Assembly (NCBI GenBank): GCA_030626915.1
Contig: DAOUTC010000048.1
Location: 1 to 8,648, forward strand
Length of the DNA: 8,648 bases
Reading direction: 5' to 3'
Origin: Dehalococcoidia bacterium
GTDB lineage: Bacteria > Chloroflexota > Dehalococcoidia > GIF9 > AB-539-J10
Part shown: positions 5,581-8,648 of the stretch, piece after piece
How the letters are laid out: every line of letters starts with the position of its first letter
Numbering within the stretch: the stretch's first letter is position 1
The notes under the pieces: model-generated
Told to the model about the DNA's origin: nothing
Databases searched by the model: none
Seen by the model: only the letters and a program-made list of their open reading frames with translations
Position numbers and translations under genes: made by a program

Positions 5581-7155
5581 GAAATCAAAGTTATAGCTGG
5601 TGATATAACCCAGGTTGAGGCTGACGCCATCGTGGTAAATGTCTTTGAGGGAGAGCAGCCTGGTGGTGCCACTGCTGTTGTGGATAAAGCTCTGGACGGA
5701 GCCATAACTCGTCTTATTAGCAGTGGGGGAATCAAGGGCAAGTTTGGAGAGGTTAGTATTATTCATACCTTTGGCAAGTTGCCAGCAGGGATAGCAGCTG
5801 TGGCCGGGCTAGGTAAGCGTCAGGATTTCACGCTGGATAAAGTGCGTGAAGTGGCAGGAGAATCTTGCCGCTCTTTGAGGAAGTTGAATTGTCATAGGGT
5901 AGCTACCATAGTCCATGGTGCTGACATTAATGGTATTGAATCTGAGGCTTCGGCTGAGGCAATAGTAGAGGGTAGCCTTCTCGGGCTCTATAGCTTCTCT
6001 AAGTATAAGAAGCCTGAATATGAGGATATTAAAGAGATTTTAATAGTGGAAAGAGAGGAGGGTGAACTCCCAGCTCTAGAACGAGGAAGTCATAAAGGGA
6101 AAGTAATGGCGGAGGCTACCAGTTTAGCTCGTGATATGGTTAACCAGCCGGCTAACTATATGACGCCTGGTCGAATGGCTGAAGTAGCTAAAGAAATAGC
6201 TGATAAGAGCAAGCTAGAAATTAATATTTTTGATTCCAGTGATATGGAGGCGATGGGTATGGGGGCGCTTCTGGGAGTGTCAAAGGGAAGTAGCCAGGCG
6301 CCAAAGTTAATAACTCTTAGTTATAAAGGAAATGAGAGTTCTGAAAGTGCTATTGGCTTTATTGGTAAAGGCGTAACCTTTGATTCTGGGGGAATTTCCA
6401 TTAAGCCTTCAGAGGGCATGAGTGAGATGAAAGATGATATGGCTGGCGGTGCTGCGGTTATGGCAGCACTCAGTGCCATTGCTCAGTTAAAACCAAAAAT
6501 TAATGTTGTTGGTATCATTCCAGCTACTGAGAACCTGCCCAGTGGCAGTGCCTTAAAGCCCGGGGATGTAATTAAAGCCATGAATGGTAAGACTATAGAA
6601 GTGGTAAGTACTGATGCCGAGGGAAGGCTTATTTTGGCCGATGCGCTAAGTTATGCTGTAAAGCAAGGTTTGTCCCCTCTGGTTGATTTAGCTACCTTGA
6701 CGGGAGCCTGTCGTGTTGCCTTGGGTACTGGATATAGTGGTGCCTTTGGCAATGACCAGGAGTTAATAGATAATGTTCGCAGAGCTGCTGACAAAGCCGG
6801 GGAGAAGCTGTGGCAATTGCCTCTGCCCGAGGAATATAAGGAGCAGAACAAGAGTGAAATTGCCGATATTAAGAATATCGGTGAGAGGTATGGTGGGGCT
6901 ATTACTGCCGCCCTTTTCCTGGCTGAATTTACCGATAATAGTCCTTGGGTTCATCTCGACATAGCGGGCACCGCCTCTAGCAGTAAAGGAAGTGGCTATA
7001 TAGTGAAAGGAGCTACAGGGGTGGGGGTCAGGACTTTGGTTGAATTGGCTTTATCATTAGCCACGAAGTGTGCTGAGCCCTTCGCTTCCTGTCATTCTGA
7101 GGGAGTGGAGCGACCGAAGAATCTCACTCAGGGTAAACTCCGCGAAGGGTATTAA
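5578..7155 (+). CDS. pepA: Leucyl aminopeptidase, peptidase family M17
   Basis: This is a cytosolic dinuclear-metal aminopeptidase that removes N-terminal residues from peptides, normally as a hexamer. The N-terminal macro-like domain covers about residues 1-150 and the catalytic domain about 175-490. All active-site residues align with E. coli PepA at a constant offset of six: metal ligands K264, D269, D287, D346 and E348, and catalytic K276 and R350. The signature usually written NTDAEGRL reads STDAEGRL here (S344). Family proteins normally end soon after a GVRTLVEL-like stretch, here at 482-490. This one continues to residue 525, and residues 501-525 are encoded by the palindromic repeat at 7078-7149. 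That tail (starting PFASCHSEGVERPKN) is probably repeat-derived and may be unstructured. The TTG start has a strong ribosome binding site. The MBL-fold gene follows 11 nt after the stop. Confidence 0.95.
   Translation: MEIKVIAGDITQVEADAIVVNVFEGEQPGGATAVVDKALDGAITRLISSGGIKGKFGEVSIIHTFGKLPAGIAAVAGLGKRQDFTLDKVREVAGESCRSLRKLNCHRVATIVHGADINGIESEASAEAIVEGSLLGLYSFSKYKKPEYEDIKEILIVEREEGELPALERGSHKGKVMAEATSLARDMVNQPANYMTPGRMAEVAKEIADKSKLEINIFDSSDMEAMGMGALLGVSKGSSQAPKLITLSYKGNESSESAIGFIGKGVTFDSGGISIKPSEGMSEMKDDMAGGAAVMAALSAIAQLKPKINVVGIIPATENLPSGSALKPGDVIKAMNGKTIEVVSTDAEGRLILADALSYAVKQGLSPLVDLATLTGACRVALGTGYSGAFGNDQELIDNVRRAADKAGEKLWQLPLPEEYKEQNKSEIADIKNIGERYGGAITAALFLAEFTDNSPWVHLDIAGTASSSKGSGYIVKGATGVGVRTLVELALSLATKCAEPFASCHSEGVERPKNLTQGKLREGY
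7078..7149 (+). repeat. Palindromic dispersed repeat (element B) inside the 3' end of pepA
   Basis: A perfect 8-bp inverted repeat, CCCTTCGC at 7078-7085 and GCGAAGGG at 7142-7149, bounds a 72-bp unit. Inside it are further short inverted pairs: CTGAG at 7097-7101 with CTCAG at 7127-7131, and ATTCT at 7094-7098 with AGAAT at 7118-7122. These two pairings overlap and cannot both form. The core at 7090-7125 (TGTCATTCTGAG ... AGAATCTC) matches the layout of element A at the left end of the window, in the opposite orientation. The whole unit is read through in the pepA frame as residues 501-524, plus the first residue outside it before the TAA at 7153. No flanking target-site duplication was seen. 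The sequence after it is TATTAAGGGGG, not a T-run, so it is not a normal terminator. Confidence 0.8.
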
Positions 7156-7166
7156 GGGGGTGATAT

Positions 7167-7814
7167 ATGAAAATAAAGTGCTTAGGTCACGCTTGCTTTC
7201 TGCTCACTTCTGAGCAGGGGCTGAGAGTAATTACCGACCCTTACACTGTGGGGAGTGGAATTGATTATTCTCCTATCAAGGAAGCTGCTGATGTGGTTGT
7301 AGTAAGCCATGGTCATGTCGACCACAATAACGTTTCAGCGGTGCGGGGGAAAGTGGAGGTAGTTAGGGGTAGTGGCATAAGAACTGCCAAAGGAGTTCAG
7401 TTCAGAGGAATTGCTACTTATCATGATACCTCTCAAGGCAAGCAAAGAGGAACCAACACCGTTTTCTGTTTTAGCCTGGATGGCATAAGACTCTGTCACC
7501 TGGGTGACTTAGGGCACCTGCTTAGCCAGGCGCAAATTAGTGAGATTGGCGCTGTAGACATATTGTTTATTCCTGTAGGTGGTTTTTACACCATTGATGC
7601 TGCTGGTGCTAGTCGAGTATGCGAGCAGTTAAAGTCTAAGGTAGTAATCCCGATGCATTTTAAGACGCCCCAATGTACTTATCCTATAGCTGGTGTGGAT
7701 GATTTTCTCCGCAATAAAGAGAATGTAAAGAAAATGGATTATAGCGAGATAGAGTTCAGACTTGAAGAGCTACCGGCAGTCACCGAGATTGTAGTCCTGA
7801 AGCCAGCTTCGTAA
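7167..7814 (+). CDS. Metallo-beta-lactamase-fold hydrolase, UlaG-like
   Basis: A 215-residue protein of the short, UlaG-like branch of the MBL superfamily, often annotated as a metal-dependent hydrolase. The metal motif HGHVDH occupies 48-53, giving H48, H50, D52 and H53. Likely further ligands are H86 in ATYHDT, D114 in HLGDLGH, and H164 in IPMHFKT. The N-terminal GHACFLL (7-13) and ITDPY (22-26) strands are typical of this group. No signal peptide or membrane segment is visible, so it is presumably cytosolic. UlaG itself is an ascorbate-6-phosphate lactonase, but most relatives are of unknown substrate, and no sugar-pathway genes lie nearby. GGGGGTG at 7156-7162 supplies the ribosome binding site. 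The gene starts 11 nt after pepA and is probably co-transcribed with it. Confidence 0.85.
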   Translation: MKIKCLGHACFLLTSEQGLRVITDPYTVGSGIDYSPIKEAADVVVVSHGHVDHNNVSAVRGKVEVVRGSGIRTAKGVQFRGIATYHDTSQGKQRGTNTVFCFSLDGIRLCHLGDLGHLLSQAQISEIGAVDILFIPVGGFYTIDAAGASRVCEQLKSKVVIPMHFKTPQCTYPIAGVDDFLRNKENVKKMDYSEIEFRLEELPAVTEIVVLKPAS

Positions 7815-7850
7815 TTAGCAAGACTTGAGTAATAGGCTACAGTTAAAGTA

Positions 7851-8582
7851 ATGATTTTTAAAGCTTCTGATTTTGTTTTCACACCTCCACCACGGCTTTC
7901 CTGGGCAAGGCGTGTTTTAATCGTGCCTTGCGCTCACTTTCCTTTGCCGTATCCTATAACTACAAGCCCTGAAATATTGAACACTATCATTGAAGGCATA
8001 AGAAAGGTTAGCGATGCGGATATACTCATTGCTGATGGGACTCCTAGTGGGGAGTCAATATATCCTGCATATCAAGCTTTGGGATATAATTTCCGCAATG
8101 TGCTTATGCTTGACGTCAGAGACTCCACTTTTTTGGAGATGGAAAATCCTCTGGCTCAATTTTTTGCCACCCCCACCTTTTGGGTGCCCAATCTGGTCTT
8201 ACGCAGCGACTTCTTAATCAGCGTGACTCCCTTTAAAGTTTGTGGCAATAGCGGTCGTTTCAGTATAGCAAATCTGCTGAGCTTATTGCCGGTGAGTAAA
8301 TATCAGCGGGGTAAGCAAGGTGGTTGGGGTGCCTTATACGAACTCGGAATAGAGAATGTGCTTGCTGACCTCTATTTCACCTTGCCTTTCGACGTGGGAA
8401 TCATCGAAGCTCATCAGAAGTTTTTCTACACCGACGAGCCGACGAAGGGAAGGATGGAGAAATGTGGAAAGATCTTCGTTGGTGAACCTTACGAAGTTGA
8501 CCGTGAGGCTTCACAGTTAGCCGGGGTTGAATGTGAGCATTTAAATCTGATTGACCAGGGTAGAAGCCAACTTGAGGATTGA
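7851..8582 (+). CDS. DUF362-like protein, function unknown
   Basis: A 243-residue protein resembling the DUF362 domain. The matching pattern is DADILIADGTPSGES (55-69) followed by QALGY (75-79). Next comes SDFLISVTPFKVCGNSG (119-135) with K129 where DUF362 has the PKLKTH lysine, leading into SIANLLSLLP (138-147). The end carries GEPYEVDREASQLAG (211-225), like the usual AvDrvaa..G segment. Four scattered cysteines (27, 131, 205, 228) form no ferredoxin motif, unlike DUF362 proteins with an attached Fe-S domain. No signal peptide or transmembrane helix is evident. The biochemical function is not known, and the match is divergent enough to need a profile search. An in-frame TAG just upstream limits the start to ATG 7851, which has no good Shine-Dalgarno sequence. 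It lies 36 nt after the MBL-fold gene and may be the last gene of that transcript. Confidence 0.65.
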   Translation: MIFKASDFVFTPPPRLSWARRVLIVPCAHFPLPYPITTSPEILNTIIEGIRKVSDADILIADGTPSGESIYPAYQALGYNFRNVLMLDVRDSTFLEMENPLAQFFATPTFWVPNLVLRSDFLISVTPFKVCGNSGRFSIANLLSLLPVSKYQRGKQGGWGALYELGIENVLADLYFTLPFDVGIIEAHQKFFYTDEPTKGRMEKCGKIFVGEPYEVDREASQLAGVECEHLNLIDQGRSQLED

Positions 8583-8601
8583 GTATATTCCCTGACTAAC
8601 T

Positions 8602-8648
8602 TAAATCCTAAATCCTAATTTCTAAGCTCTAAACAAATTCAAAATCCA
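8602..8648. repeat. AT-rich quasi-tandem 7-bp intergenic repeat, cut by the window edge
   Basis: Five consecutive heptamers begin with TAA: TAAATCC at 8602 and 8609, TAATTTC at 8616, TAAGCTC at 8623 and TAAACAA at 8630. An AAATTCAAAATCC-type tail runs to the end of the window. From memory, this CTAAATCCTAAAT ... AAACAAATTC pattern recurs between genes in many uncultured bacterial genomes. Here it follows the last gene by about 20 nt. It contains no strong hairpin and no coding potential that I can support. The right boundary is outside the window. Confidence 0.6.

Noticed and set aside
5578..6030. Separate ADP-ribose-binding macrodomain fused to pepA
   Set aside because: The macro-like N-terminal domain is a normal part of M17 leucyl aminopeptidases.
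7078..7149. Intrinsic terminator at the end of pepA
   Set aside because: The stem closes inside the coding region, the loop is over 50 nt, and the following bases are TATTAAGGGGG with no T-run.
8602..8648. Telomere-like or CRISPR-like array
   Set aside because: The heptamers are degenerate and contiguous with no spacers. The bacterial chromosomal context makes an intergenic repeat more likely.

Overview
The window looks like chromosomal housekeeping DNA from a free-living bacterium of moderate GC content. The protein flavour, the yebC-ruvC-ruvA linkage and the two families of short dispersed repeats fit an uncultured member of the Chloroflexota (Dehalococcoidia-like) or a similar subsurface lineage. 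That placement is an inference from general impression and was not tested by a search. All nine recognised protein genes are on the + strand. I see no tRNA, rRNA, CRISPR array, transposase, integrase or phage gene.

Layout. Positions 1-160 hold a palindromic intergenic repeat, an orphan strong Shine-Dalgarno sequence, and a possible promoter. Positions 161-4852 form a tightly packed operon: yebC, ruvC, ruvA, a DegV-family gene and uvrB. The gaps are 4 nt, 1 nt, a 4-nt overlap and a 4-nt overlap, so translation is probably coupled. YebC is now viewed as a translation factor. RuvC and RuvA process Holliday junctions. UvrB is the damage-verifying helicase of nucleotide excision repair. The DegV/FakB-type lipid-binding protein between the repair genes is the outsider. 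ruvB is not in the window.

Positions 4894-5487 encode a small P-loop kinase of the T4-polynucleotide-kinase-like type with unknown substrate. After a 90-nt gap with a plausible promoter, positions 5578-7155 encode an M17 leucyl aminopeptidase (pepA) with a TTG start and a complete active site. Next come an UlaG-like metallo-beta-lactamase-fold protein (7167-7814) and a divergent DUF362-like protein (7851-8582). The window ends in an AT-rich quasi-tandem 7-bp repeat (8602-8648).

The most unusual observation is at the 3' end of pepA. A dispersed palindromic repeat (about 7078-7149, bounded by a perfect 8-bp inverted repeat) lies inside the reading frame. It appears to supply the last roughly 25 residues of the protein. 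A second member of the same repeat family, in the opposite orientation, lies at the left end of the window. I found no convincing new multi-gene system; the rest is well-conserved core machinery.
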